From Ophioceras dolichostomum (lineage: Eukaryota > Ascomycota > Sordariomycetes > Magnaporthales > Ophioceraceae): DNA of 64,000 nucleotides. Shown one piece after another: positions 1-10,692 of this stretch. The DNA lies in the NCBI GenBank assembly GCA_003049485.1, contig PYST01000049.1, positions 62,001-126,000 on the forward strand, given 5' to 3'. The notes beneath the pieces were generated by a model, which was not told the origin of the DNA, made no database searches, and saw only the letters and a program-made list of their open reading frames with translations. A program made the position numbers and the translations under genes. Within the stretch, counting starts at the first letter, position 1; every line of letters begins with the position of its first letter.

Positions 1-3000
1 ACCGCGGCCATGTCGAGTTTCGGGGACCGCGGACGGGCGAGGCCGAACGGGATCGAGCGGGATCGAGCGACTGCCGTCCACTCACCTGCTCTGCTAGCAT
101 CCGAGAGAGGGGACTCGAGAGGGCTTCTCTGTTTATGGCAAACATGCCCCGCATCCTTCTTCTATGTCTTTATACTTGCGGATCATGGATTTTTCTTTTT
201 CTTTTTAATAGAGCGTGTTTCTTCCATATCTCCCCCTCCTGCCTCCTGCTTCCTGCCTCCTGTCCTCCGCCTGCCTGGCTGTCTGTGGTCTGGTCGACAA
301 CTGAATCGAGAAGTAAAGAGCGTGACGAGAAGGGTGAGGACGGGGTGGTGTGAGGGGGATGGATGGATGGATGGGGCGGACTGAGACTGCTGACTCTCGG
401 GTTCTCGAGAGTGGAGTTTGGTTGGTTCTACGAAACTGAGGTGGCACGAGAACGGCAGTGGACAAACGCAAAATGATTGCCGCGTGAATATGGTTAGGGG
501 AGAGAATGAGAGAATGAGAGAATGAGAGAGTCGTGGTACATATATTTCTTGTTTTCTTTTCACGCAGAGGTCGAGTTTCGTTTTGTTTCGGCCAGATACC
601 CACGAACGACTACCCTAGAATCCCTCCAACCTGACTGCGTGCGCGTTTTGATGGAGCCCTCTTTCTCTCTCTACTACCCTACTCCTGACAATGAAAGGGA
701 GGAGGAAGACATGGGGCTCTTTACGAGCGCAACATAGCAGCATTATCGAACCATGAGCACAGCACAACACAGCACAGCGCAGCGCAGGCGGGCGGGAGGC
801 AGGAAAGGGGAAAGGCAGGCAGGCAGGCAGGCAAGCGAGCTAGAAATGTCGAAGGGGTGTCAACAAACTAGGGCAACGCAGGGCAGGTCAAGCCAGGCAC
901 AGGCACGGTTAGGCAAAGTCAGGCAAAGCAAGCGAAACAAAGGCACAACACAACAGGTACAAGGCACAGGTTTTTTTCTCATTGGAATAAAATTTTCGGT
1001 CGGGTATACTAGCATTTCCCCGTTTCTTTCTTTGCGTCGTCGAGCGAGCGAGCTAGCGAGGGAACGCTGGAAAAGACAAGAGTCAAAAGCTTCTTAAGAT
1101 TCTCCTCTTGCTTGTGTTTCATTTTCGGGTACGAGAGGGGAGAGAGGCCATCCGAGGACATGAGCAAGAACCACAGGCCACGGACGACGGACGGGTTCGA
1201 GTCGGGTCCGATCCGACGCCGCCTGCCTACGCGAGGAGGACAGCTGCGTACCTACCTAAGCGGGACAGTCACCGGCGAGCCAAGTTGAACCTCCAAGGAT
1301 AGCTCGGCCGATCTGCGTCTCGGGCTGGCTCACACCATGCACCGGTTGGCCCTAGGCACTCAGCATTGCATCTGGGTCCGCGCCTTGTCACTCTTCTCCT
1401 TATTTCTCCTCCGATCTCACACCCATCCTTCTCGCGTGGCGGGCTTTCTCTCAGCACTCACTCACAGCAGTGGCGCCCACTCTGCTGCCGCCCGTACAGA
1501 AGCCTTCTGCTGCATTTTTAGGACTCGGAGGGAGAATTGGGATATTATCACTGCGAGGACGCGGTTAGGCTGGGTGGATGCATGGATGCATGGATAGGAT
1601 GCTAGCTGGGCGGTCATCGTCACCATCATCATCATCATCGTCGTCACCAGGATGTCAAAAGTTTGGACTGCGATGGTTTGTTCCGGTTCTGCCATTCCGC
1701 TCTCTGCCGTTTCTTTCGTTCTTCATCTCATCGGGGTCGCTGCTGCATAGGATGTGAAAGGGTGACGAGGGGCGTTCAGAGTATCCCGTGGTAGGGAGGA
1801 GGCCACAAACCGCAGGCCAGAGAAGCCAGGCAACCAGGCATATAGATAGGACAGTTTGGGTAGGAAAAGGCAGCACCCTAAAACACCAATAAAAATCATT
1901 AAAACGATCCGGTTTGATCTTATGTCTCTCCCTCGTCGTTGTGTTTATGATCCAATGTGATATGCTTCCCCGCTCCTCCCAAGGATCGTCACGACCACCC
2001 TCCTTCTCAGAGCAGGGGACCCACGTTCGTGCAGCTAGAAAACCCCGCACCTGCCCTCCACAAAGACGCCAAGACCATGAAAGCTGAACAAGCAAGGGTC
2101 GAGTCGAGCCCGCGTCTTTCCGCTGCCGATCCCTTCCACAGACAGAACCACCCACTCATTCACCGAGGCGATCAGGCATCTGCAGCATTTTCGCACGCAA
2201 AAGAAGCAAGAAGACGCGGGTGGCTTGCTGTCAAAACGCCGTTCTAACGGTTCTGCGTCGATGTGGCTGCATGTCTTATGAGCTCACTGTAGCTTTGCGA
2301 ATGCCATGGATGTAGGAGGCGTGGGATTAGCCTGGCTTTGGGCTAGCCATCCCCCATCGCTCAAGAGATTGATGTCATCGCCAGCTAGAATTTTCGCTTT
2401 GGCCCTTCTTCGATTTGGCATATCCGGCAGGGATTGGAAACCACCTATCACATCACGGAAAAGGATCCGCGCAAATGGACCGGCGCACACGATCAAGAGA
2501 GCGGCAGTCGCTCCGGTCCGCCGGACCAGGGGAGGGGGGGACTGGCAGCATGGGAGGTGGGAGACAGTTCGTGTTCGACCATGCCAGAAAAAGCAATACG
2601 ATGTAGACAGGATCACGCCGACTGGATCCCCTGTCCTCACCCGCCGGAAGCTAGCCTGCATGCGCGCCCGGCCAATGAGCTGACCGGATCACCCACCATC
2701 CAATGCAGCCCTGAAGGCAGACTATCGATTGTTTTGGGGCTGCTGCCTTGGGAGGTCGCCGCCGCTTGGCTGCCCGCTCGGTGCACAGGCAGACTGGCTG
2801 GTCGGATTGAGTGCGGCTGGCAAAGGGACCTGGTGCCCTGGTGAGCTCCCTCCCATCCCTTGCGCTAGCTCCCGTCGCGCATTTGGGCGCGTTCTTTGGA
2901 CCTGGAATTGATTCTCAATTCAATCTATTTCAATTCAATCAACCACACGTACGCAATTTCGCAGGCTGAACTGGATGTTGTCATTCTAGCAATTGAGGGC

Positions 3001-3105
3001 TCGGGATAGGCCTGAATTTCCCCTGTCCAAGTCAGCTTGCTGCCTTTCAACTGCAGAGTTGCGCGTGCGTGAACTCAACTTTCCGCCGCGAATAGAGTTA
3101 AAAGG
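1..3105. other. Intergenic, simple-repeat-rich region
   Basis: I see no convincing gene. Open frames here are short, overlap on both strands and are rich in low-complexity residues. The stretch holds several short tandem repeats: GGAT units near 358-373, an 8-bp unit at 503-526, AGGC units near 812-834, CAT/CGT triplets near 1620-1648, and repeated ATTCAAT motifs near 2920-2940. It may include the promoter and 5' leader of the BTB/F-box gene that starts at 3106, and the tail of a gene lying outside the window. Confidence 0.6.
503..530. repeat. 8-bp tandem repeat (AGAATGAG)
   Basis: Three perfect head-to-tail copies of AGAATGAG followed by AGAG. It lies in noncoding DNA and no function is visible. 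Confidence 0.8.
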
Positions 3106-6100
3106 ATGCCTATCCAGCGCCCTCTAACTCCTCCCGGGTCACCAGACCAGCGGCCCTCTCAGCCGCAATTACCGGCTATGCCCACGTCGCCAATCCGATC
3201 AACGACGCCAACCTCGCCAGGAGGAGTACCTGTGGTAGTAGACCGCCCATGGGCCATCCCGACGACAGGCACGACCCGTTCGAAGCGTGGATCTGGGCTG
3301 CAGGACCTGGTGGGAGCTCGCGAGCACCTCCGTGCCTTGCGACTGAGCCTCGACGGCCGAGCCGCCGGCGTGGTGGGAGCCGCTGTCACGGAGAGGCGGC
3401 ACACGCGCACCGCCTCGGCGTCCAGGCTCATCGCGCAGGCGGCTGAGGCAGACGTCGAGGACACGCTTCGGGCCTGCATGGACGTCCGTGGCCGGGTGGA
3501 GCGGCTCATGCGTCTGTTGTACCCCCCTGAGCAGCAAAACGACCATGCCGGCCTGGTTGTCGCGACAAATGGAGTCTCGAGGCACTCGATGACAGGTGCC
3601 CGGTTGGAGCTCTTGTGGGAGTGGAAGGCGTACCTGCAGGCGGTCGCTAGACGCGTCAACAATTGTCTGGAGAAGACGGCTTCAGGGCCTCAAGCGAACA
3701 TATTTACGGCTGTGTCGCCGACCGAAGTCGTAAGTTTGATGACTGTTCCCCTCGCTCGCGAGGGACTTCGCTCGTTTGTGAACCAAACAATCACTAACAC
3801 CACCTAACAATCTGCTTAACAGCACCAAGAGCAGCAGTTGATGTTGAACCTCCAACGAGAAAACATCACTAAGGATATCGAAGAGGCCAAGCGCCGCATC
3901 CTCGAGGCGCAGAGGTTGGCCATCCCACCAGACCGGGAGATGGTCGAGCAAGTGATCGCACCCCGGGGCGACGCCATTCTCGAGTTCTCCCACGACCTCG
4001 CCGCGCCGATGCTGCGCTTCCGCGTCTCATCCCACATGCTGGCCGAGGCATCGCCGCTCTTCGCCCGCATCTTCGACCGTGACTCCGACAACAACAACGG
4101 CAGCAGCAACAAATACCGTGGCCTAGAAGGCTCTGGCTCTTCCACCTTCAACAGCGGCATCGGCAGCAACAGCAGCCACATCATCGACGACATCCCCCCA
4201 TCGGACGATGAGATGCCCCTCTCACCGCCGACGCAGTTCCTGTGGCAAGACGGCGCCGAGACGCAGCTCTACCGCATGCCGCAGCTCGAGCGCGACAGGG
4301 AGGGCGCCCTGGGCATCCTCCTACACGCGGCGCACTTCCACAACGACGACGTCCCGCGCGACGTGACGTTCCCGCGCTTCGTCGCCATCGCCGAGGCCTG
4401 TCTGCGCTACCGCTGCACTGGCCCGCTGGAAGTCGTGGTCGAGCACCGCTGGCTGCCGCGCTGGGTGCAAAAGGCTACGGACCCGATGCCCGACGGCCTG
4501 CTGGTTATCAGCTACGCGTTCGGGCTGAGGCGGCTGTTCACGCGCGTGTCGAAGAGCGTGGTGCTCAACCTTGTGAGCGAGGAGGAGCTAGAGGCTAAGA
4601 CGTGGCCGAGGAGGGTCAAGGACAGGATATGGGCTATGCGGTGTGCCAAGGTCGAGCAGGTCCACGCTGCGTGCGTCGCGGCTGCGGAGGAGTACCTCCG
4701 GCCGACACCGGTGAAGGAAAGCTGCGCTGGGTCGGGGTCGGGGTCGGGGTTGGGTATCGAATTGTCGGATCACCAGTCGCCAACCATGAGCGCCCCCGTC
4801 CCTGTGCCTCCATCGCAACCGAGTCGGTTTTCTACTCTGCTCAGTCTAGGCAGCAACGTCTCCCTGATCTCAAACAGCAGCAACGCGAGCGAAGCCGACA
4901 CTTGCACGCCATCACCATTCCATCACACCGCCAGCACCATCCCGCGATGCCCCCGAGGCAGCCGCGCCTGCGATGCCCTCGGAGTCGGCTGGCTGATGCT
5001 CGCGCTCAACGACCTGCAGCTCCTCTGCGCCATCGCACGGCCCGACGCCCTCGCCGCTGCCGCCCAGAAGCCTCCCGCCCGCTCACTAGCCCAGCTCGTC
5101 GATGCGTTGCGTGCCATACCCTCGCCGCCCTCCATGCACGGTGGTGGTGGCACCGCACCTGCTTTTCACCCGCTACCCAACAACTACTCCTCTTCTTCTG
5201 CCAACCTGTCGTCGTCATACGATGACACACCCACCAGCCACCTCACCTTCAACGGCGGCGCCTCCTCATCCGCCATTGGCAGCCTTGCCAGCGCCTGCCG
5301 AGTCTGCGACCCGGCAACCGCCTTCCGCTCCGCCGTCAACGACGTCTACAACAGCGTCACGGGCCTCACGCTCTACGATGTGGCGGGCCGGCACGGCTGG
5401 GCCCTATCGCGGACGAAGCGGAACACCCCCCAGGCGGTGCTGAGGGTGCGGATGCCGAGCTTACCCCTTCAGCCTACTCTTACCACCACCACTACCACCA
5501 CCACCACTCTCACTCCCTCGGGTTATTCGACCATGCTCTCACCACCTCCACGCTCCCCTATCCGTAAGAACACCCGTATGCTCACCGGCATCATCACACT
5601 GCCCGAGCTCGACTCCTCGCCTCCGCCGCCTAGCGTACCCCTGCCTCCCCTTCCAGGGCAGCCCACCACCACCACCACCACCACCACCATCATCACCCCT
5701 ACCGCAAACAACAAGGAGGACCAGGATAAACGCCACCTGTCATCTCTCTCCCAGCAGCACCTGCTAGACGAGGAGATTTGCCTCGCGATAATGGACAACC
5801 TCGCGACCCTCAAAGACCTGCGCTCCCTCGCGCTCACGAACAGGGCGTTCTACGCCGTCTTCAAGAAGCACGAGCCGTCCCTGACCAGAAAATTCGTGCT
5901 CAAAGAAAGGGGGCGCACGCTCGAAGCCCTCACAGCCAGGGAGCGGAAGATGCTGACGCACGAGAACCTCGTGGAGCTGGAGGAGAGGGCTGAGAAGGGG
6001 GAGAGGGTGAGTCAGAGGGATTTGGAAGCTTTTGTTAAGGATGATGACGAAGGGAAGGGTGTGAAGGACGGCCTGAACCTGAAGCTGAAGGGGACGGATG

Positions 6101-7038
6101 CCACCCCTGGGTCGTTGGGTTCGCTGGCTTCGGAGCTGGATAAATGGGAGAAGGACGCGAAGAAAGGAGGGAAGTCTGCGTCCGCTTCGCGTCCGCGAGC
6201 GGTTTCGGTCGGAGCGGAGGGGGAGGAGGAGGAGGGGCTCGAAGTCGAGGATGAGGCCAAAACGGTGGTGGTGGTCAATGACGGGTCGGCGTTGTCCGCG
6301 GTGGCGGCGGTGGAGTCAGAGGGATCAAGACCTGTTTCGGAGGATACAGCGGCCACCACCTCGTCAGTGGTGGTGGTTTCGACGCCGAGTACGACGACGG
6401 TGGGGTCTCCGTCCGCGAGCTGGACGGCGGTGTCGTCGCCTGTCACGAGACGGCCGGCGAGGGGAAGTGCCGGATCATCGGGAGGAGCCGGGTCGACGTC
6501 GGCGTCGAGGGCTGGGTCCGGCACAGGGCCTCCGTCGTCGAGCGGGAGGTCGAGGAACGAGGGGAGCGTGGTGATGACTAGGGAGGAGGCGTTGGAGTTC
6601 TTGTGGCCTTGGAGCAGCAGTAGTAGCGGCGGCGGCGGCAAGAAAGGGGACGGGAAAGCTATTGTTGTCGTCGATGGTGATATCAAAAGGGGTGGAGGCA
6701 ACGAGAAAGATGGGGCGGCGGGGGAGGCGAAGACTGCGGCTGCTACCCATGTCATAGTACCAGCCAACCCGCCGACGAGGGACAGTGGCGACGTGAGCAC
6801 AGGATCTGGAGCCGGAGCCGGAGCTGTCGATGCGGAGAGAAAAGAGGGGGAGAAGAGGAAGGAGGCCGGGTGCCACGACAACGATAACGGCAGCGGCGGT
6901 GAGAGGGATGAGGAGGCAGGGCAAAAGTTCTTGCTCGAGGAGGTCATGCTTGTCACGCAGAAGACGCTGAGCGTGATCGATGGGAAGCAGCTTCGCGGGG
7001 AGAGGGATTTGAGGATTGGGCTTTTCGGTCAGGCTTGA
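3106..7038 (+). CDS. Large BTB-like / F-box-like protein
   Basis: Two exons, 3106-3729 and 3823-7038, joined in phase 0 by a 93-bp intron (GTAAGT donor, CTAAC branch, AACAG acceptor), giving 1279 residues. Residues 1-60 are Pro/Ser/Thr-rich. A charged, probably coiled-coil segment (about 210-245) precedes a BTB-like stretch (about 256-440; GDAILEF..., then SHMLAEASPLFARIF). The BTB-like stretch is broken by a low-complexity Asn/Ser insert. An F-box-like segment lies at about 855-890 (LLDEEICLAIMDNL, LRSLALTNRAFYAVF). The C-terminal third is Ser/Gly/Glu-rich and looks disordered. Thr runs are encoded by ACC triplets near 5485-5510 and 5668-5690. BTB and F-box proteins commonly act as adaptors of cullin-RING ubiquitin ligases. 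That role is inference here. The domain calls rest on motif reading only. Confidence 0.75.
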
Positions 7039-8396
7039 TGAACCGACGGAGTTGGTGACTGTATAGGTATTTGGGGTTTGGGATTCGGGACTTGTGATTT
7101 GGGACTGGATTTGGATTCACATGTTGGGCATCATCACTGTTTGTCGGGATTGGGTAGTTATGTGCATTTCTGGAAAGGGTTTTCAGCGAGGTGTTTTGGA
7201 CGGCCAATGAATGAATAGATGGACCTGTTGGATGAACTCGAAGTGATGCTTTCCCTAGCGCTTGACCTGTAGCATCAGGGCCTATCGGTGGCCCTCCTAG
7301 GCCTCGTCATGTTTTTCCTGGTCGAGTTGATGTCTTTTGCGAACTTTCAGGCCAAGTGGGCGGACTTTTATTATTTCATTCCCCTGTGCTGCACCCGTCC
7401 AACAGGATAGGAGTACGTTACAAACTACTGATATCGAAGAATCACTGATGATGGCCGCTGGGCTGTGGATAATGAGGGGCATCAACGGTGTTGTGAATCA
7501 TACGCCTGCGGCAAACAGAGCCAACCAGGAATATATATACCTACCCACTTCCATTCCACGCCACACAATGGGGAATTCAACATCCAGATACGACGTGATT
7601 GGGCATCAGAATGAGGGCCCAGGTTCTAATTCTGCCGGGGTGAGGAGCTCGAGCGTTTCCCAATATTATAAGTACTTTTCGGGGATCAATTCTAACAGCG
7701 GTGGAAATTGTGAAAGAATAGTACACGCTACATCTTGTTCATGGAGTATGTGGTCGAGCTCACGGAAGATGCCTTCGACCGTGTCGTCCCTCAAGCTAAT
7801 GTCTCCTGCCTGGGAGGTCACAGAGGTCAATATGGAGGCGTGCGAGGCGACGGTCAGGGTATCTCATCGGAGGGGAACCCCGTGACCGTTAGCATAACGT
7901 CTGCAGATATCTTTTGAGGTTCACTTTCCCATGAGGGAATCGCAAGGCCATGGCGTCAAGGCAAGGAATATGAGGGCAACAGCGGTGTCGGGGGAACGAC
8001 TGCTGTTAGCTCTCGAACAACCGCCGGCCTGCGTTCCCCGGCAGAGCCTTCAGCACAACACGTGGAATTGCCTTTGTCGAGATAGTCATTGATGCCATAT
8101 TCTACCAAACCCAGTCAGACTTCATGGCCAAATCGGTGATTTACCTGTGATGCATTCTTGCGCGACCACATTTTGACTCCAGGTCGAGCCTTTGCGTCCA
8201 TAGCCTTTTGCGACGATTGCAGCGGATTACAAAGGGACAGTCATGGCCTGAATGTGTGCAATCTGTGCTAGATGGTACCGTACCTAGGCAGTTTCCGTTG
8301 CTTCATCGTTCGAAAACCTGGAAAGACATAACAAAAATAACATCATCAGTCTGATTCGATGGGTTTGTTTTGGAGAGACCCTCGAGTATTGGGTAC
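7039..8396. other. Intergenic between BTB/F-box gene and THI4
   Basis: Convergent intergenic space holding the 3' ends of both flanking genes. Apart from the TPR-gene relic at 7235-7357, I see no supported coding region. The frame at 7337-7885 on the plus strand has no recognisable domain. Confidence 0.5.
7235..7357 (-). pseudogene. Relic of a TPR/NLR gene segment
   Basis: These 123 bp align over their whole length with 56976-57098, part of the C-terminal TPR region of the broken NLR gene. By eye the match is roughly 85%, with one insertion and one deletion. On the minus strand both copies give a TPR-like signature (LDQEQYDE in the 57-kb copy, LDQEKHDEA here). Nothing of the gene's ATPase part is seen here, so this is a fragment and not a gene. 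It could be a partial duplication of that locus or the remnant of a separate paralogue. Confidence 0.65.
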
Positions 8397-9586
8397 CTAG
8401 TAGTAATACTGGTTCTCCTTCTTGCGAGCATCGATCACGGCGATGGCCTCCTCGGCGGCTTTGACTCCGGAGAGGACCATCGCTCCAAAGGTGGGACCCA
8501 TCCGGTTGGCGCCATCCACCTCGGACAGCTCCATGCCGCCCACGATAAGGCCCGGCACGATCTCGCGGGTGTTCTTGACGATGGCGTCCTCGGCCGATTG
8601 CATGTCGAGGCCCCGCATGCCGCCCAGTTGGGCGATCTGCTTCATGCCCACGAGACGCTTGACGGAGAAGGCGCCGAACGGACCTAGATAGGTTCAGGTA
8701 GGTAGTGGGGAAAGAAGTCAGTGTGCGGATTTCTCGGACAAGCAACACGAAGAGGAAAACTGTCAGCTGGCTGGCCGGGTGAGCACTTACCATCATGGCC
8801 GGTCGTAGAGATGACGAGCGGGGCGTTGATGGTGTTGGGATCCATGCAGGACTGGTCATCATGGTGCATCGACACCAGCGTCCAGTTGACCACCACCCCC
8901 GCAACGCGGATGCGGCCCGCCTCCTCGCCATCGCCTCCAGGGCGCGTGATGAGATCCTCGACAGCCGTGGCATTGAACAGCTTCACGTTCGGCATGGCCA
9001 AGACGCGCGAGAGCAGCGTGGACGTGAACAGGGCCGCGTGCTTGACCACTACGAAGTTCCCGTCTTCCCCTTCCTCCTCGAACGGCACGCCCATGTCGCG
9101 CAGGAACGCGTCCGCCGGCTTGCGCATCACCATGGCCGAGAACAGCTGCCCGCCCAGCCAGGCGCCGCCACCGGGCGCGACCCCGGCCTCGACGATAGCG
9201 ATCTTGAGGTCCGGGCGGAGGCGCGCGAGGGTGTACGCCGCCGACAGGCCGCACGAACCCGCACCGACGACGACGACGTCAGACTCGGCGTGCGAGTCGA
9301 GGTCCGCGAAGTAGCGGCGCGTCATGGCGCGCGAGACCTGCGACTCGCGGATGGGCGCGAAGGCGAACGAGGACCACTTGCCCATCAGCTCGTCCACGGA
9401 CGATGCGCGGGTGTAGGGAGCGCGGGGCGGCTGCTGGACGGCCGGGGCGGTGGTAGAAGCAGCCACCTTCACGTCGTCAGACTGCTGCAGCTGGTGGAGT
9501 TTCGCGCCGTTGGCAGTACCGCCCTTGTTGGTGGTGGTGGTGGTCGCCACGGAGGAGGTCTCGGTGAGAGCAGCGGGAGGAGCCAT
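8397..9586 (-). CDS. THI4: Thiamine thiazole synthase THI4
   Basis: Makes the ADP-thiazole precursor of thiamine from NAD, glycine and a sulfur atom taken from its own active-site cysteine. Exons 9586-8791 and 8683-8397 (107-bp intron, GTAAGT donor, CTAG acceptor) encode 360 residues. A Rossmann motif GAGSCGLSAAY (residues 108-118) follows a low-complexity, possibly targeting, N-terminus. The conserved DQSCMDPNTI segment places the sulfur-donor Cys at residue 247, the equivalent of yeast Cys205. The second exon carries PFGAFSVKRLVG and the C-terminal VGGMELSEVDGANRMGPTFG region. I chose the ATG at 9586. The open frame extends upstream only through a GTG. Expression is probably controlled by the TPP riboswitch in the leader, giving feedback by thiamine pyrophosphate. 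Confidence 0.97.
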
Positions 9587-9674
9587 GTTGTCGGTAGGCG
9601 AGGTGGGGCGGTGATGCGATATCACGACTGGGTGGTCGGTAACGATATGGTATCTGTCTTGTTAGGTTTTGCAT
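9477..9674 (-). CDS. Overlapping upstream ORF in the THI4 leader
   Basis: A 65-codon frame starts with an ATG inside the 3' strand of the riboswitch aptamer (complement of 9672-9674). It runs out of frame through the THI4 start codon and stops at 9477. If the leader intron is not removed, ribosomes would meet this ATG first and bypass THI4. Neurospora TPP riboswitches are known to act by changing splicing so that uORFs are kept or removed. The peptide itself is probably not functional. Confidence 0.55.
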   Translation of the reverse strand: MQNLTRQIPYRYRPPSRDIASPPHLAYRQHGSSRCSHRDLLRGDHHHHQQGRYCQRRETPPAAAV

Positions 9675-9822
9675 GATCCTTTCGCTGGTATTATCCAGAT
9701 CAAGTTCAAGGCCGTATAATCTCAGCCACACCCCTAGGCAAATCCCTCCCAGAAATAGAGAGAGATCGCTTCGGATGGGCACCGGCTCATGCTTCAAAAA
9801 CACGCTGATTAGAGTCACATAC
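9654..9822 (-). other. Probable 5'-UTR intron carrying the riboswitch
   Basis: On the minus strand a GTATGT donor begins at 9822. A CCTAAC branch-like motif lies at about 9661-9666, and two AG acceptors end at 9658 and 9654. The aptamer and its internal ATG lie inside, so splicing would remove the uORF start. Exact donor use, including a second donor nearer the aptamer as in Neurospora NMT1, cannot be settled from sequence. Confidence 0.5.
9668..9742 (-). promoter_or_regulatory. TPP riboswitch (THI element)
   Basis: The minus strand shows the invariant eukaryotic TPP aptamer blocks in order: GGGGTG, GGCTGAGATTATACGG, CTTGATCTGGATAATACC, then AGCGAAAGGATCATG. The outer strands extend the P1 helix: TTTGC (complement of 9738-9742) can pair with GCAAA (complement of 9668-9672). 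P3 is short, as in other fungal copies. It lies about 80 bp upstream of the THI4 ATG inside a probable leader intron. It should bind thiamine pyrophosphate and lower THI4 output through alternative splicing. Confidence 0.96.
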
Positions 9823-10692
9823 GTGAGGCTTGTGAGGTTCAGTCCGAACTGGTCCTACAAAGATGTATTAGCAACTAAGATCTAGGTAGGTGCCTACTAC
9901 TACGAGGGTTCATTAGATTTAGGAGAAACGATGCCTACTGATGATTGGTTTAGTTGTAACTAAATTTGCGTTGTCTTGCGAAAGATAGCGTAGCTCCAGT
10001 TGTGATGAAAGGAAGAAGAACTGCAAATGTGCTCGGAGGGCGACCTTGAGGGATTTTATGTATGTGCCCAGCAGGGGGGGATCGACCGCAACTCGCTGAC
10101 TGAAGCCGTGCTGCTCATGTCGCTCAAAAGCGGGGAAGGTTTGGCGGCAGGGGGCGAGGCCGAACGATGAGGTCACCCAAAGCTGCCTCGACTGGTTGCC
10201 GGAGAGGAAGTTCCGAAAACTTTGCATCCCGCTACGGCGGAAGGGTGGCGATATCGGAGGCCCGGAGGAAAACGACCGGTGCTGAGCTGCCGATGGAAGC
10301 CGAAGGATGAAGGGGATCGGACATGCGGGAAGGGGGATTGTTTCCAACTTAGGCAAATAACAAACTGACACAGGACTGGGAGCCGAATGTTTTGATGTCA
10401 ATCGTATTTTGCAGCGTAGATCTGATTTCTGGTGCTCTACGACTCCTCTCGGTCAATATCAGGAATAGAAAGACGCCCTACTCTACCTCTAGATAAAATC
10501 GCGCTAGAACTCTATCGTCCCAGCCATATCCAAAATGCAAAGAAGAAAATTGAGAACCACTTTAGTTACAGAGCCCGTCCGCCTTTATCTGTTCTAGCCT
10601 CGTGCTTGTATAATATGCCACGAAAGGGGTATCGAGGAGGTGATAAATGGCAAAAAAGAGATGGAGTCAAGAAATGGCTGGCAAATAAACCC
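9823..10692. other. Intergenic, THI4 promoter side
   Basis: Contains the THI4 promoter on the minus strand and the 3' flank of the MFS gene. It also carries TAGGTAGGTGCCTAC-type motifs near 9882-9897. No convincing coding region is seen. Confidence 0.5.

Noticed and set aside
6012..6956. 314-codon minus-strand frame inside the BTB/F-box gene
   Set aside because: It is antisense to a long supported exon and its Ser/Pro/Thr-rich text mirrors the codon bias of the sense strand.
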